Assembly (NCBI GenBank): GCA_965209045.1
Contig: CBDBPW010000002.1
Coordinates: 682,001 to 746,000, forward strand
Direction: 5' to 3'
Length of the DNA stretch: 64,000 nucleotides
Source of the DNA: JAJEFO01 sp965209045
GTDB taxonomy: Bacteria; Pseudomonadota; Alphaproteobacteria; Rhodobacterales; Rhodobacteraceae
Under the pieces are notes generated by a model. The model was given only the letters and a program-made list of their open reading frames with translations. It was not told where the DNA came from and made no database searches. The translations under genes and the position numbers were made by a program. Of this stretch, positions 50,613 to 59,997 are shown in pieces. The stretch's first letter is position 1; every line of letters begins with the position of its first letter.

Positions 50613-50879
50613 CATCTGCTGGAGCTGAACCGCGGCCATTGGCGCATAGAGGCCACTCACCATGTCCTTGACTGGAGCTTCGACGAGGACCGCAGCCGGA
50701 TCCGCACCGGCCACGGGCCGGCGAACACGACGCTGTTCAGGCGCTTCGCCATCGGCCTGATCAGGCAGCGCGGGCTGGAGGTCGCGGAAGCGATGCGCGC
50801 CATGGCCAGGAAGCCGAGGCGGGTGCTCGACATGCTCCGGATGACCGGAAACACGCGGCCGCGGACAGAAGCCGCCTGA

Positions 50880-51184
50880 AAGCGCCGTCCGCCGCGACCG
50901 CCGCCCTCGGGAAAGACCGGGGGGCGGTCACGCCTGCCCGGACGATGCCCGGACCCTCCGTCGAGCCATGAATCCGCGCTCAGGGACGCCAGCCATGCCG
51001 ACCGGGCATCGCAAGCACGCCTTGAATCGAGGCCGAAGAACGGTTGGAGCTGAAACACGGACCTCTCGAGATCGCGCGCCGTGTTGGAACAGATCCGCCT
51101 TGCTGTTAACGGTCTTGTCCCTTGACCCCAGCCAAGCCAGGCATGCTACGCTGCATCGGATTCGCAGAGATCCGGAGGACGACC
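50880..51184. other. Right end of outer element and upstream region of VOC gene
   Basis: 230 bp of non-coding element DNA (with a GGGGGGCGGTC hairpin-prone stretch) up to the inverted repeat at 51112. Then a short unique stretch with TTGACC and an extended-10-like TGCTACGCT about 18 bp later, a possible promoter for the VOC gene. Confidence 0.4.
51082..51112 (-). repeat. Right terminal inverted repeat of the outer element
   Basis: Contains TGGAACAGATCCGCCTTGC followed by TGTTAACGG; partner of the left end at 47224-47254. Confidence 0.7.
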
Positions 51185-51571
51185 ATGACCCCGACGCAAC
51201 TCGAGCACGTCAACCTGACCGTCAGCGATCCCAAGGCAACCGCAGCATGGATCGAGCGGGTGTTCGGCTGGAAAATCCGCTGGGAAGGGCCTGCAATGGA
51301 GACTGGCTACACCGTGCATGTCGGGTCCGATGACAGCTACGTCGCCCTGTTTGCCCATGGCGATGGAGCCTCCGAACCGAAGAGTTCGAGCTACATGACT
51401 AAGGGAGGTCTCAACCACTGGGCCGTTGTGGTCGACGATCTCGACGCCGCCGAGGAGCGCGTAAAGGCCGAGGGATTCAATCCCGTCAACCACGCAGACT
51501 ATGTGCCCGGACGGCGCTTCTACTTCCATGACAATGACGGAATCGAGGTAGAAGTCGTCCAGTACGGCTGA
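51185..51571 (+). CDS. VOC family (glyoxalase/dioxygenase superfamily) protein
   Basis: 128 residues, one vicinal-oxygen-chelate unit. It opens with LEHVNLTVSDPKATAAWIE (metal-binding His) and continues with GGLNHWAVVVDDLDAAEERV and ends GIEVEVVQYG (second His/Glu set). The start at 51185 is preceded by GGAGG. The substrate is unknown. It lies directly beside the mobile element. Confidence 0.9.
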   Translation: MTPTQLEHVNLTVSDPKATAAWIERVFGWKIRWEGPAMETGYTVHVGSDDSYVALFAHGDGASEPKSSSYMTKGGLNHWAVVVDDLDAAEERVKAEGFNPVNHADYVPGRRFYFHDNDGIEVEVVQYG

Positions 51572-51789
51572 CGAGTCGGACCGGGCCGACCTGAGCGCGG
51601 CGAGGCACATCCCGGAATCCAGTCTTGCCCGGCATGCTGGCAAATGCGAGGCATCCGGGTTTGTTGCACCTGAACGGCCAGGAAAGCTGGCGTCGGCCAC
51701 TTCAGCGAACCGTTGTCCCGGCGTCCGCAAGTCAGGCGAAAAGTCCCAATTGAATTGCCGGGGTGCTCGCCCGCACCTATAGCCGCACT

Positions 51790-53169
51790 ATGTCCGAATC
51801 AGTCCACGCCGAGGATCGTCACGAACTGCGCGGGCAGGCGCGCGCGCTCCTCCGCCTCGGCCTGCCCATTGTCGCGTCGCAACTGGCGCACATGGCGATC
51901 GTCACGACCGACACGATCATGATCGGATGGTACGACGTTCCCTCGCTCGCCGCGCTTTCCCTTTCTGGAGGCATCTGGTTCATAGTTTTCATACTCGGCT
52001 CGGGCTTCGCCTGGGCAGTGATGCCCATCGTCGCCTCGGCAATCGCGCTGAACGACATGCGTGAGGTGCGCCGGGCAACCCGGATGGCAATGTGGCTGTC
52101 GGGCCTCTATGGCATAGCCGTCACGCCGCTGTTTCTGTTCTTCGAGCCAATCTTTCTGGCCATGGGCCAGGACGCCGAGGTCGCTCACCTGTCCGGACAG
52201 TACATGGTCTGGCTCGGCCTGGCCACGGCGCCCGCGCTCCTCGTCACGACCCTGCGAAGCTATCTCTCGGCCCTTGAGCGTCCAAATGTCTTCCTTGCCG
52301 TGATCCTGTGCACCGGGCTTCTGAACGTGGTGCTGAACTACGCACTGATTTTTGGCAATCTGGGCGCGCCGGAAATGGGCATCGCTGGTGCGGGCATCGC
52401 ATCGCTGATCGGCAACCTTGCCGCCTTCGTACTGCTGGCCCACTTCTCCGCCCGGGTGCGCCCGGACTACGCGCTCTTTCGCAACATTCACAGACCGGAC
52501 CGCATGTTCCTCGGTCGCGTATTCCGGCTGGGCTGGCCCATCGGACTCACCAATTTTGCCGAGACCGGGCTGTTCGCGGCTTCAACGCTGATGATGGGCT
52601 GGGTCGGCACGATTGCCCTTGCGGCCCACGGAGTGGCACTGCAGGTCGCCGGCCTTACGTTCATGATGCATCTCGGGCTGAGCCAGGCGATAACCGTCCG
52701 CGCAGGCCGTGCCTGGGGCATGGGCGACCGGGCCTTGCTGAGAACCGCCAGCCAGGCAGCGATGATTCTTTCCCTTGCTGCCTCCGTGACAACGATCGTG
52801 TTGTTCCTCACTCTGCCCGAATTCCTCATTGGCCTCTTTGTCGATCCGCTGGATCCCGAAAGGCCGGCCATCCTGGCAGTTGGTGCATCGCTTCTTGCCG
52901 TGGCAGCCCTGTTCCAACTCGTCGACTCAGGGCAGGTCATGGCCCTAGGCATGCTGCGCGGCGTCCAGGACACCCGCGTCCCAATGGTCATTGCGGTCGT
53001 GAGCTATTGGCTTGTCGGGCTGCCGGTCAGCTACGTCTTCGGCTTTACGTTCCGGCTGGAAGGAATCGGAATATGGCTCGGGCTTACGGTAGGTCTCGCC
53101 TGCGCGTGCATGGCGATGCAGTTCCGATTCTGGACCCGCTACGTCGGGTCGACAAGGATGACGGGATGA
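51790..53169 (+). CDS. MATE family efflux transporter
   Basis: 459 residues from ATG 51790; an upstream GTG at 51763 would add nine. Twelve hydrophobic segments in two halves are present. MatE signatures are seen in PIVASQLAHMAIVTTDTIMIGW and its second-half counterpart GWPIGLTNFAETGLFAAST. NorM-type Na+ or H+ coupled drug or cation export; the substrate is unknown. Confidence 0.93.
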   Translation: MSESVHAEDRHELRGQARALLRLGLPIVASQLAHMAIVTTDTIMIGWYDVPSLAALSLSGGIWFIVFILGSGFAWAVMPIVASAIALNDMREVRRATRMAMWLSGLYGIAVTPLFLFFEPIFLAMGQDAEVAHLSGQYMVWLGLATAPALLVTTLRSYLSALERPNVFLAVILCTGLLNVVLNYALIFGNLGAPEMGIAGAGIASLIGNLAAFVLLAHFSARVRPDYALFRNIHRPDRMFLGRVFRLGWPIGLTNFAETGLFAASTLMMGWVGTIALAAHGVALQVAGLTFMMHLGLSQAITVRAGRAWGMGDRALLRTASQAAMILSLAASVTTIVLFLTLPEFLIGLFVDPLDPERPAILAVGASLLAVAALFQLVDSGQVMALGMLRGVQDTRVPMVIAVVSYWLVGLPVSYVFGFTFRLEGIGIWLGLTVGLACACMAMQFRFWTRYVGSTRMTG

Positions 53170-53306
53170 GACCGCATTGTCGGGCCCGCCCCGCAACCAA
53201 ACCCTGAAAGCCTAGGGATACCGGCCTTGCCACGCTGGCGATCCGCCGTCGGCGAACTGGAGCATGGACAACCTCGGCAGGATGCCGGGGTGGCGCCCAT
53301 GCCCGC

Positions 53307-53855
53307 CTATTGGCGGCCCATCTTTTCCAGTTGCTCCTGAACAACGGCGAGCTGGGTCCGGATCTCGTCAAGTTCCTCGGAGGCGACATCCTTCTTGCCA
53401 TTGCCGTCGGACGAGTCCTGCGCACTTGGCCCGAACGTGCCGGTCATGGCCCTGATGAACGCCTCCTGCTGCGCCTGCATCGCCTCGAAGCCGGGCATCG
53501 CCGACAACGGATTGGTCATGCTCTCCATGACTTGCGACTGACCCTTGCGCAGCATCTCGAAGCTCATGGAAAGAAACTGCGGGACAACCGAATGCGCCTG
53601 GCTGGTATAGGACCGGACCAGGTCCGTCAGCACGTCCATCGGCAGGACATTCTCGCCTCGGCTCTCATGCTCAGCAATGATCTGCAGGAGGTACTGCCTG
53701 GTCACGTCGTCGCCGCTCTTCAGGTCCACGATCTGCACGTCGCGGCCCTCGCGGATGAACCGTGCGATGTCGTCCAGCGTCACGTAATCCGAAGTCTCTG
53801 TATTGTAGAGACGTCGGCTGGCATATCTCTTGATCTGCAGTTTCTCTCCTGACAT
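53307..53855 (-). CDS. phaR: Polyhydroxyalkanoate synthesis repressor PhaR
   Basis: 182 residues. The N-terminal DNA-binding/PHB-accumulation domain is KRYASRRLYNTETSDYVTLD, followed by the PHB_acc repeats (VLPMDVLTDLVRSYTSQA) and a coiled-coil C-terminus. PhaR binds PHB granules and releases phasin genes as polymer accumulates. The start at 53855 (MSGEKLQIKRYA) is family-typical. No phaP, phaC or phaB occurs in the window. Confidence 0.93.
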   Translation of the reverse strand: MSGEKLQIKRYASRRLYNTETSDYVTLDDIARFIREGRDVQIVDLKSGDDVTRQYLLQIIAEHESRGENVLPMDVLTDLVRSYTSQAHSVVPQFLSMSFEMLRKGQSQVMESMTNPLSAMPGFEAMQAQQEAFIRAMTGTFGPSAQDSSDGNGKKDVASEELDEIRTQLAVVQEQLEKMGRQ

Positions 53856-53929
53856 TCGAGTCTCCCGGGAATTCGCCGCATTGCAGCTTACGACTGAATG
53901 CCCCGGCGTGAAAGCGCTTTTGCGCGGCG

Positions 53930-54868
53930 CTACGGTGCCAGAAACCCGGGGCCGGCTTCCGCAAGAAGCGCCTCGGCAAGGTCGCGACCAAGCGCAGGAC
54001 CATCTTCGACCGGACCCGCCCGCGTTCCAGCATGTGCCTCGCTGCCATCGGGGCGCAGGATCTCCCCCGTCAATCGCAGCCCTCCGTCCCTGACCTCCCC
54101 GTAGCCGGCAATCGGCGTTTGGCATGATCCGCCAAGGCGAGCCAGGAATGCACGTTCCGCCTGCATCCTGGCCTCGGTTTCCGGGTGTCGAACGGCATCA
54201 ATGAGCTGTGCCATGCCGCAGTCATCCTCCCGCCGCTCGATGCCAATGATGCCCTGTCCGACCGCAGGCAGCACGTCATGAACTTCAATCGGCACCACAC
54301 GAGCGCTGCCTGCAAGCCCGAGTCTCCTCAAGCCCGCCATCGCCAGCAGCGTACCCTTCGCCACGCCACTTTCCAGCTTTCGGAGTCTTGTCTGAACATT
54401 GCCCCTGAACTCGACAACATTGAGATCCGGGCGACGGCGCAGCGCCTGGGCGCGACGTCTCGGACTTGACGTTCCCAGAATCGACCCTTCCGGCATGTCA
54501 ACCAACGCGCCGCCGGAGAGCGAAACGAATGCGTCGCGCACGTCCTCGCTCTGCAGACACGCGTCCATCACCAGACCCTCGGGCTGAACGACCGGCACGT
54601 CCTTCATCGAATGCACGGCACAATCGACGCGGCCTTCCAGCAGCGCCTCCTCGATTTCCTTGGTGAACAAGCCCTTGCCGCCGAATTCGCGCAACGGCCG
54701 GTCGGTCACGCGATCTCCTGTCGTCCTGATCAACACGATCTCGAGCGCTTCCGGCTCGAGACCGAGCGTCGCGATCAGGAGGTTGCGCACCTCGTTGGCC
54801 TGCGCCAGCGCAAGCGGAGTGCCGCGGGTACCGACGCGGCACGGACGGTCACGATCCGGCATCATCAT
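53930..54868 (-). CDS. hemC: Porphobilinogen deaminase (hydroxymethylbilane synthase)
   Basis: 312 residues, start at the first of three ATG codons at 54868. The signatures VGTRGTPLALAQANEV, RTTGDRVTDRPLREFGGKGLF and HSMKDVP are present. The dipyrromethane cofactor Cys is in LARLGGSCQTPIAGYG. It assembles four porphobilinogens into hydroxymethylbilane. Divergent from hemE across an 81-bp gap, so the two tetrapyrrole genes probably share a control region. Confidence 0.96.
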   Translation of the reverse strand: MMMPDRDRPCRVGTRGTPLALAQANEVRNLLIATLGLEPEALEIVLIRTTGDRVTDRPLREFGGKGLFTKEIEEALLEGRVDCAVHSMKDVPVVQPEGLVMDACLQSEDVRDAFVSLSGGALVDMPEGSILGTSSPRRRAQALRRRPDLNVVEFRGNVQTRLRKLESGVAKGTLLAMAGLRRLGLAGSARVVPIEVHDVLPAVGQGIIGIERREDDCGMAQLIDAVRHPETEARMQAERAFLARLGGSCQTPIAGYGEVRDGGLRLTGEILRPDGSEAHAGTRAGPVEDGPALGRDLAEALLAEAGPGFLAP

Positions 54869-54949
54869 TCTTTGGGGTCTAGTCGCCACCGAGATCCAGG
54901 ACAATGCTCTCTATTGACAAGCTCTGACCCTGGCCGCAGAGGCGGAGCC

Positions 54950-55981
54950 ATGACCAAGAAGCTGCTGCGCACACTGGCTGGTGAACGGACCGACGTTCCG
55001 CCTGTCTGGATGATGCGCCAGGCGGGACGCCACCTGCCTGAGTACAGGGCAACGCGCGCCCGGGCCGGAGACTTCCTTGCCCTCTGCTACACTCCCGAAC
55101 TCGCCGCCGAGGTGACACTTCAGCCGATCCGCCGCTATGACCTTGATGCGGCGATCCTCTTTGCCGACATCCTCCTTGTCCCGAACGCCCTTGGCCTCGA
55201 AGTCCGGTTTGTCGAAGGCGACGGACCCAGGCTCGCAACCGTGACCACGCGCGCGGACCTCGGCGCCCTGCGGACCCCGGACGCCATCCACGACCATCTT
55301 GCACCGGTCTATGACACGCTCCGAATCGTTTCCGGCAAGCTGCCATCGAATACCGCGCTCATCGGCTTCGCCGGTGCTCCGTGGACGGTTGCCACTTACA
55401 TGATCGCTGGAAAGGGCACGCCCGGACAGGGTCCTGCGCACGCGCTCAAGACCGAACAGCCTGGCTTGTTCGAGGCCCTGATCGAACACTTGACGGACAC
55501 CACGATCTCATATCTTTCGGCCCAGATCGAAGCGGGTGCGGAAGTCGTCAAGCTGTTCGACAGCTGGGCCGGATCGCTTAGAGGCGAGGACTTCGAGAAC
55601 TATGCAGTCGAGCCCACCCGTCGGATTGTCAGCGCGCTGAAGGCGCGCCATCCAGACGCATCGGTCATTGCATTTCCGCGCGAGGCGGGACAGCGCTACG
55701 AGGGATTTGCCCGGCGCACAGGCGTTGACTGCGTAGCCCTCGACAACTCGGTCGACCCTGTCTGGGCGGCCCGCCACGTTCAGAAGGACGGTCCGGTTCA
55801 GGGGAACCTCGCGCCACATTTGCTGGTCGCCGGAGGAGACGCGCTCATTCGCGAGACCCGCTCAATCCTGAAAGCCTTCAAGGCTGGCCCGCATGTCTTC
55901 AATCTTGGTCACGGCATCACGCCGGACGCGAACCCGGACAACGTTCATCTCATGATCGAAACCGTCCGCAGACGGACCTAG
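54950..55981 (+). CDS. hemE: Uroporphyrinogen decarboxylase
   Basis: 343 residues, start ATG 54950 preceded by GGCGGAG. The signature PPVWMMRQAGRHLPEYR and the catalytic Asp in AILFADILLVPNALG are intact, and GFAGAPWTVATYMI is the second UROD signature. It decarboxylates uroporphyrinogen III to coproporphyrinogen III. The earlier open frame to 54611 is antisense to hemC. Confidence 0.96.
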   Translation: MTKKLLRTLAGERTDVPPVWMMRQAGRHLPEYRATRARAGDFLALCYTPELAAEVTLQPIRRYDLDAAILFADILLVPNALGLEVRFVEGDGPRLATVTTRADLGALRTPDAIHDHLAPVYDTLRIVSGKLPSNTALIGFAGAPWTVATYMIAGKGTPGQGPAHALKTEQPGLFEALIEHLTDTTISYLSAQIEAGAEVVKLFDSWAGSLRGEDFENYAVEPTRRIVSALKARHPDASVIAFPREAGQRYEGFARRTGVDCVALDNSVDPVWAARHVQKDGPVQGNLAPHLLVAGGDALIRETRSILKAFKAGPHVFNLGHGITPDANPDNVHLMIETVRRRT

Positions 55982-56099
55982 GTCACCCGAATTGACTCGC
56001 ACGTCTCGGGAACGTGCGCCTCCAGATCTGGAACCTTCTGTCAGGGAAAGCGGCTGGCCTCGTTGAGGACGCGCTGCGCAAGAGCGGACTCGCGTGGCC

Positions 56100-58427
56100 T
56101 CATTCCGCAGTCAGCAGGGGTGGCCTCTTCCTCGAAGACAGCCGCTTGGTCTTGCGCTCGATCCTGAGATCAAGCTCACCGCCCTTGACGCCAACCCTGA
56201 CAATGCCGCCCTTCGCGAGCTTGCCGAACAGCAGCTCCTCCGCCAATGGCTTCTTGATCTCCTCCTGGATGACTCGCGCAAGCGGCCGAGCGCCCATCTT
56301 GTCGTCATAGCCCTTGTTCGCCAGCCACTCGGCAGCCCGCCGCGTCAGCTCGATGTGAACGCCGCGGTCCATCAGCTGCGCCTCAAGCTGGAGGACGAAC
56401 TTCTCGACGACTTGCAGAATGACCTCCGCCGGAAGAGCGGCGAATGAAATCACGGCGTCAAGCCGGTTCCGGAACTCGGGCGTGAACATGCGTTCGATCG
56501 CTTCGGTGTCCTCGCCCTCACGACGGTCGCGGCCAAACCCCACGGCGGCCCGCGCCATGTCAGACGCGCCTGCGTTCGAGGTCATGATCAGGACCACGTT
56601 CCGGAAGTTCACGGCCCGGCCGTTGTGATCGGTCAGCTTGCCGTGGTCCATCACCTGGAGCAGGATGTTGAACACGTCCGGATGCGCCTTCTCGATCTCG
56701 TCCAGGAGCAGGACGCAATGAGGGTGCTGGTCGACGCCGTCGGTCAGAAGCCCGCCTTGGTCAAAACCGACATAGCCCGGCGGCGCGCCGATCAGCCGAC
56801 TGACCGCATGCTTCTCCATGTACTCCGACATGTCGAAGCGAAGCAGTTCCACGCCCAGAACGTCCGCGAGTTGCCGCGCCACTTCTGTCTTTCCGACGCC
56901 CGTCGGACCCGCGAACAGGTAGTTTCCTATCGGCTTTTCCTGCTCGCGAAGACCCGCGCGGCTGAGCTTGATGGCCGAGGCAAGTGCCTCGATGGCGCGC
57001 TCCTGCCCGAATACCACGCGCTTCAGCGAGGCTTCGAGATCCTTCAGGACTGTCGCATCGTCCTTGGACACTTTCTTCGGCGGGATGCGCGCGATCTTGG
57101 CCACGACCGTCTCGATCTGCGAGACGTCGATGGTCTTCCGGCGCTTCTTGATCTCCACGAGGCGCTGCGCGGCGCCGGCCTCATCGATCACGTCAATGGC
57201 CTTGTCGGGCAACCTTCGGTCATTGATGTAGCGCGCCGAGAGCTCGACCGCCGTCCGGACGGCACCGTCGGTGTACCTGACTGCATGGTGGTCCTCGAAA
57301 TACGGCTTGAGCCCGAAGAGAATCTGGATCGAGTCATCGACAGACGGTTCGACCACGTCGATCTTCTGGAACCGGCGGGACAGCGCCCGGTCCTTTTCGA
57401 ATTGTTGGCGGTATTCCTTGTATGTGGTTGATCCCATGCAACGCAACCGCCCGCCCTGCAACGCGGGCTTCAGCAGGTTGGATGCGTCCATGGCGCCGCC
57501 CGACGTTGCGCCCGCGCCGATCACGGCATGAATCTCGTCAATGAACAGGATCGCGTCGGGGTGGTCCTCGAGCTCCTGCACGACGGACTTCAGCCGCTCC
57601 TCGAAGTCTCCCCGATAGCGCGTGCCCGCCAGCAGCGCACCCATGTCCAGCGAGAAAATCGTGGCTCCATGCAGCACTTCCGGAGTGGTTTTCTCGACGA
57701 TCTTCTTGGCCAGGCCTTCCGCGATCGCCGTCTTGCCAACCCCCGGGTCGCCAACCAGGAGAGGATTGTTCTTCCGACGCCGGCACAGCACCTGGACGCA
57801 ACGCTCCGCTTCGTGCTCCCGCCCGATCAGCGGATCGACGTCACCCTTGATCGCCTTCGCGTTCAGGTCCACACAGTATTTCGCGAGCGCCGATTCCTTG
57901 TTCTCCTCTTCCTCGGCTTGCCGAACCCCGTTGTCTTCCTCAACCTCGCTCGCGCCTGTCACTGACCGCGTCTCGCCGAATGCCGGATCCTTGGCCACGC
58001 CGTGGGCAATGAAGTTCACCGCGTCATAGCGCGTCATGTCCTGGGCCTGGAGGAAGTAGGCGGCGTTTGATTCGCGCTCCGCGAATATCGCCACCAGCAC
58101 GTTGGCCCCCGTCACTTCCGTCCGGCCGCTTGACTGCACATGGATGGCGGCTCTCTGAATCACGCGCTGGAATGCTGCAGTCGGCACGGCCTCCGATCCG
58201 TCGATCCCGGTGACAAGCGACGAAAGATCGTCCTCGATGAACTGCTTCAACGTCCTCTGCAAGTCATCGAGGTCGACGGAGCAGGCCTTCATCACCCTTG
58301 CGGCATCCGGTTCGTCGATGAGGGCGAGAAGCAGATGCTCAAGGGTGGCAAGTTCATGGCGGCGGGAATTGGCAATCGCCAGCGCCGCATGAATCGCCCC
58401 TTCCAGCGTATTCGAGAAACTTGGCAC
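56100..58427 (-). CDS. clpA: ATP-dependent Clp protease ATP-binding subunit ClpA
   Basis: 775 residues. The N-terminal Clp_N domain (LEGAIHAALAIANSRRHELA) and two AAA+ modules are present: GDPGVGKTAIAEGLA with ILFIDEIHAV, and GPTGVGKTEVARQLA with LLLDEIEKAHPD. A ClpP-docking-type loop region lies in module 2. It has the ClpA layout without the ClpB middle domain. clpS is not found in the 740 bp upstream, so it must lie elsewhere or be absent. A ClpP-like gene is at 29 kb. Confidence 0.95.
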   Translation of the reverse strand: MPSFSNTLEGAIHAALAIANSRRHELATLEHLLLALIDEPDAARVMKACSVDLDDLQRTLKQFIEDDLSSLVTGIDGSEAVPTAAFQRVIQRAAIHVQSSGRTEVTGANVLVAIFAERESNAAYFLQAQDMTRYDAVNFIAHGVAKDPAFGETRSVTGASEVEEDNGVRQAEEEENKESALAKYCVDLNAKAIKGDVDPLIGREHEAERCVQVLCRRRKNNPLLVGDPGVGKTAIAEGLAKKIVEKTTPEVLHGATIFSLDMGALLAGTRYRGDFEERLKSVVQELEDHPDAILFIDEIHAVIGAGATSGGAMDASNLLKPALQGGRLRCMGSTTYKEYRQQFEKDRALSRRFQKIDVVEPSVDDSIQILFGLKPYFEDHHAVRYTDGAVRTAVELSARYINDRRLPDKAIDVIDEAGAAQRLVEIKKRRKTIDVSQIETVVAKIARIPPKKVSKDDATVLKDLEASLKRVVFGQERAIEALASAIKLSRAGLREQEKPIGNYLFAGPTGVGKTEVARQLADVLGVELLRFDMSEYMEKHAVSRLIGAPPGYVGFDQGGLLTDGVDQHPHCVLLLDEIEKAHPDVFNILLQVMDHGKLTDHNGRAVNFRNVVLIMTSNAGASDMARAAVGFGRDRREGEDTEAIERMFTPEFRNRLDAVISFAALPAEVILQVVEKFVLQLEAQLMDRGVHIELTRRAAEWLANKGYDDKMGARPLARVIQEEIKKPLAEELLFGKLAKGGIVRVGVKGGELDLRIERKTKRLSSRKRPPLLTAE

Positions 58428-59167
58428 GCGCAGAGGCTCCTCTACTCAGTTCTCGTCATGACGGCCACGGGCCTCCCGAGGCATTGACCGCACGTGGTCA
58501 GGATTCTGCCATAAATCCCGGGCTTCAAGCGTTTTTTCTTCCAGTTGGATCACATTTTTCGGCGACAGCGCCATTTTAGACCGGATTCGAGGCACTTTCG
58601 ACAGTCATATTCATGATTGGCGTCGGCTGGAAGGCCGTCAGCGGGTTTGAAGGAGGCCGCGTCCTTCTCGAGACCGTGTCCTTCAAGAATGGTCACTTGC
58701 ACGCCGTTGAGATCAGGCGGCAACGGTCGATGCCACCTGTCCTCCTGCAACGGGTGTCAGTGACTTCACTATCAGCGCCCCGCCCGCGCCTCGCCAATCG
58801 AGCGGAGCAGTGTCGTGCCGCCAGCGATTCAAGTGACGGCTTCAGTGTCTTCGCGGACCGCAGTCACGGCCTCCAGTCCGTTGACGCCCGTTCTCAGCAA
58901 GAGGAAGCTGGCCGCTCTTGTCCTGGGCCTTGTTGCTGGGGACAGGCGCATTGCAGACCTAGTCAGTGGCCGCCGACCAGGGCGTTCCGCAAGACCCCTC
59001 AAGGTTGTCCGGCGCGTTGACCGCTATCGTCCGTTTCGCCCATCCAGGTTCAAGAACGATTCATGGGCAGGCCCGAACCTGCACCGGGTGACCCGATTCA
59101 TGTCTGAAATGTGCCCGTTGCGGCCCTTCCTGAACGGACAGTGCCGCTCGGAATCTGTTCACGACCT
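58428..59167. other. 740-bp region without recognised gene
   Basis: Between clpA and gloB. Upstream of clpA there is an AT-richer stretch around 58530-58560 (TTTTTTCTTCCAG, ACATTTTTC) that may contain its promoter. Two short plus-strand frames (58613-59020, 58815-59363) lack homology. No RNA gene was recognised. Confidence 0.45.
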
Positions 59168-59935
59168 TCAAAACGCGTCCTTTCGGCGACGAATCTCGCC
59201 AAACACCTCCGCATCGCTGGCACCGCTCATCCCAAGCCCCGACTTGATCTCCGCGATGCCGGCGCGGAGGAACGGATTGGTCGCAAGCTCCTCCGACAGA
59301 AGCGAAGGCACGGTCGGCTTGCCCTTGGAACGAGCCTCGGCGATTCGCGCGATGCGCTCCTGAAGCGCAGAGCTGTCGGGCTCGATGGTGATCGCAAATC
59401 GACCGTTCGCCTCGGTGTATTCATGCCCGGAACAAATGGTCGTGTCGTCCGGGAGTTCCGCAATCTTGCTGAGGCTCGCCCACATCTGGTCCATCGTGCC
59501 CTCAAACACGCGCCCGCAGCCAAGGGCCATGAGACTGTCGGCGGTGAACGCGACTTTCGCGGCCCGCACGTGGAAGGCGATGTGGCCCACCGTATGCCCC
59601 GAAACGTCGAGAACCGCCGTCTCAGTGCCAAGCAGTTCGAACCGGTCGCCATCGGAAACAGCAAGATCAAGTGGAGGCAATCGTGCCGCGTCTGCTGCCG
59701 CGCCAACCACACGCACCTCGCGGGACATGCCTGCCTTCAGCTCGTCCAGCCCCTGAACATGGTCTGCATGATGGTGGGTCAGGAGGATGTCCATGACGGT
59801 CACGCCACGTGCCGCGATTTCAGAGAGAATCGGCGCAGCCTCCGGCACGTCCACTATGGCCGCGTTTCCACCGCTCATCAGCAGGAACGCGTAATTGTCC
59901 TCAAGACATGGAATCGTGACGATCTCAAAAGACAT
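59168..59935 (-). CDS. gloB: Hydroxyacylglutathione hydrolase (glyoxalase II)
   Basis: 255 residues, metallo-beta-lactamase fold. The metal motif is LLTHHHADHVQG, followed by SGHTVGHIAFH and the C-terminal glyoxalase II part (SGHEYTEANGRFAI). It hydrolyses S-D-lactoylglutathione to glutathione and D-lactate. It starts 62 bp from the divergent methyltransferase gene. Confidence 0.95.
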   Translation of the reverse strand: MSFEIVTIPCLEDNYAFLLMSGGNAAIVDVPEAAPILSEIAARGVTVMDILLTHHHADHVQGLDELKAGMSREVRVVGAAADAARLPPLDLAVSDGDRFELLGTETAVLDVSGHTVGHIAFHVRAAKVAFTADSLMALGCGRVFEGTMDQMWASLSKIAELPDDTTICSGHEYTEANGRFAITIEPDSSALQERIARIAEARSKGKPTVPSLLSEELATNPFLRAGIAEIKSGLGMSGASDAEVFGEIRRRKDAF

Positions 59936-59997
59936 GGCAATACCCTCTCGCGTCGTTATGCTGGCACCAATTGTCGGCTAAAGCTCTCGGGAGAGCA

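Larger units (their letters stand above)
48878..50617 (-). mobile_element. IS110-family (IS1111-like) insertion sequence, 1,740 bp
   Basis: Bounded by CT dinucleotides (48876-48877 left, 50616-50617 right); removing one copy restores the outer transposase frame. Subterminal 12-bp perfect inverted repeats CCGTAATGGGGC (48879-48890) and GCCCCATTACGG (50601-50612) place it in the IS1111 subgroup. It has one recombinase gene on the minus strand, a 530-bp non-coding end on the 3' side of that gene and a 165-bp end on its 5' side. No target duplication, as expected. Confidence 0.88.
47356..50879 (+). pseudogene. DUF4338 (DruA-like)-ISAs1 transposase fusion, frame-changed and split by IS110
   Basis: Frame 1 (47356-48408) encodes a DUF4338/DruA-like domain (EHHYLGALPAMGETVRYVV; CGPRDGWIGWD; RLHLVSNNSRFLILP) in about residues 15-190. 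It then gives the ISAs1 N-terminal domain (MPAFFKDVDDPRRAAGRRH) and the first catalytic Asp (LAIDGKTMRG). At an A8 run (48391-48398) the coding frame moves by -1 and continues in 48399-48877, with the second Asp (VTVDALLTQ). The gene is cut at CGC-CT and resumes after the IS110 element (50618-50879) with the catalytic Glu region RGHWRIEATHHVLDWSF. Counting CT once and one -1 shift gives one 594-residue protein. Confidence 0.85.
47224..51112 (+). mobile_element. ISAs1-type element with DruA-like domain, interrupted by an IS110-family element
   Basis: The ends are an imperfect inverted repeat of about 27 bp: the left starts CTGTTAACGGCAGGGCGG (47224) and the right end reads CCGTTAACAGCAAGGCGG on the opposite strand (ending 51112), both continuing GATC-GTTCCA. 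Without the inner 1,740-bp insertion the element is about 2,149 bp and carries one long transposase gene. A target-site duplication could not be resolved. The right end stops about 70 bp before the VOC gene start. Confidence 0.75.
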
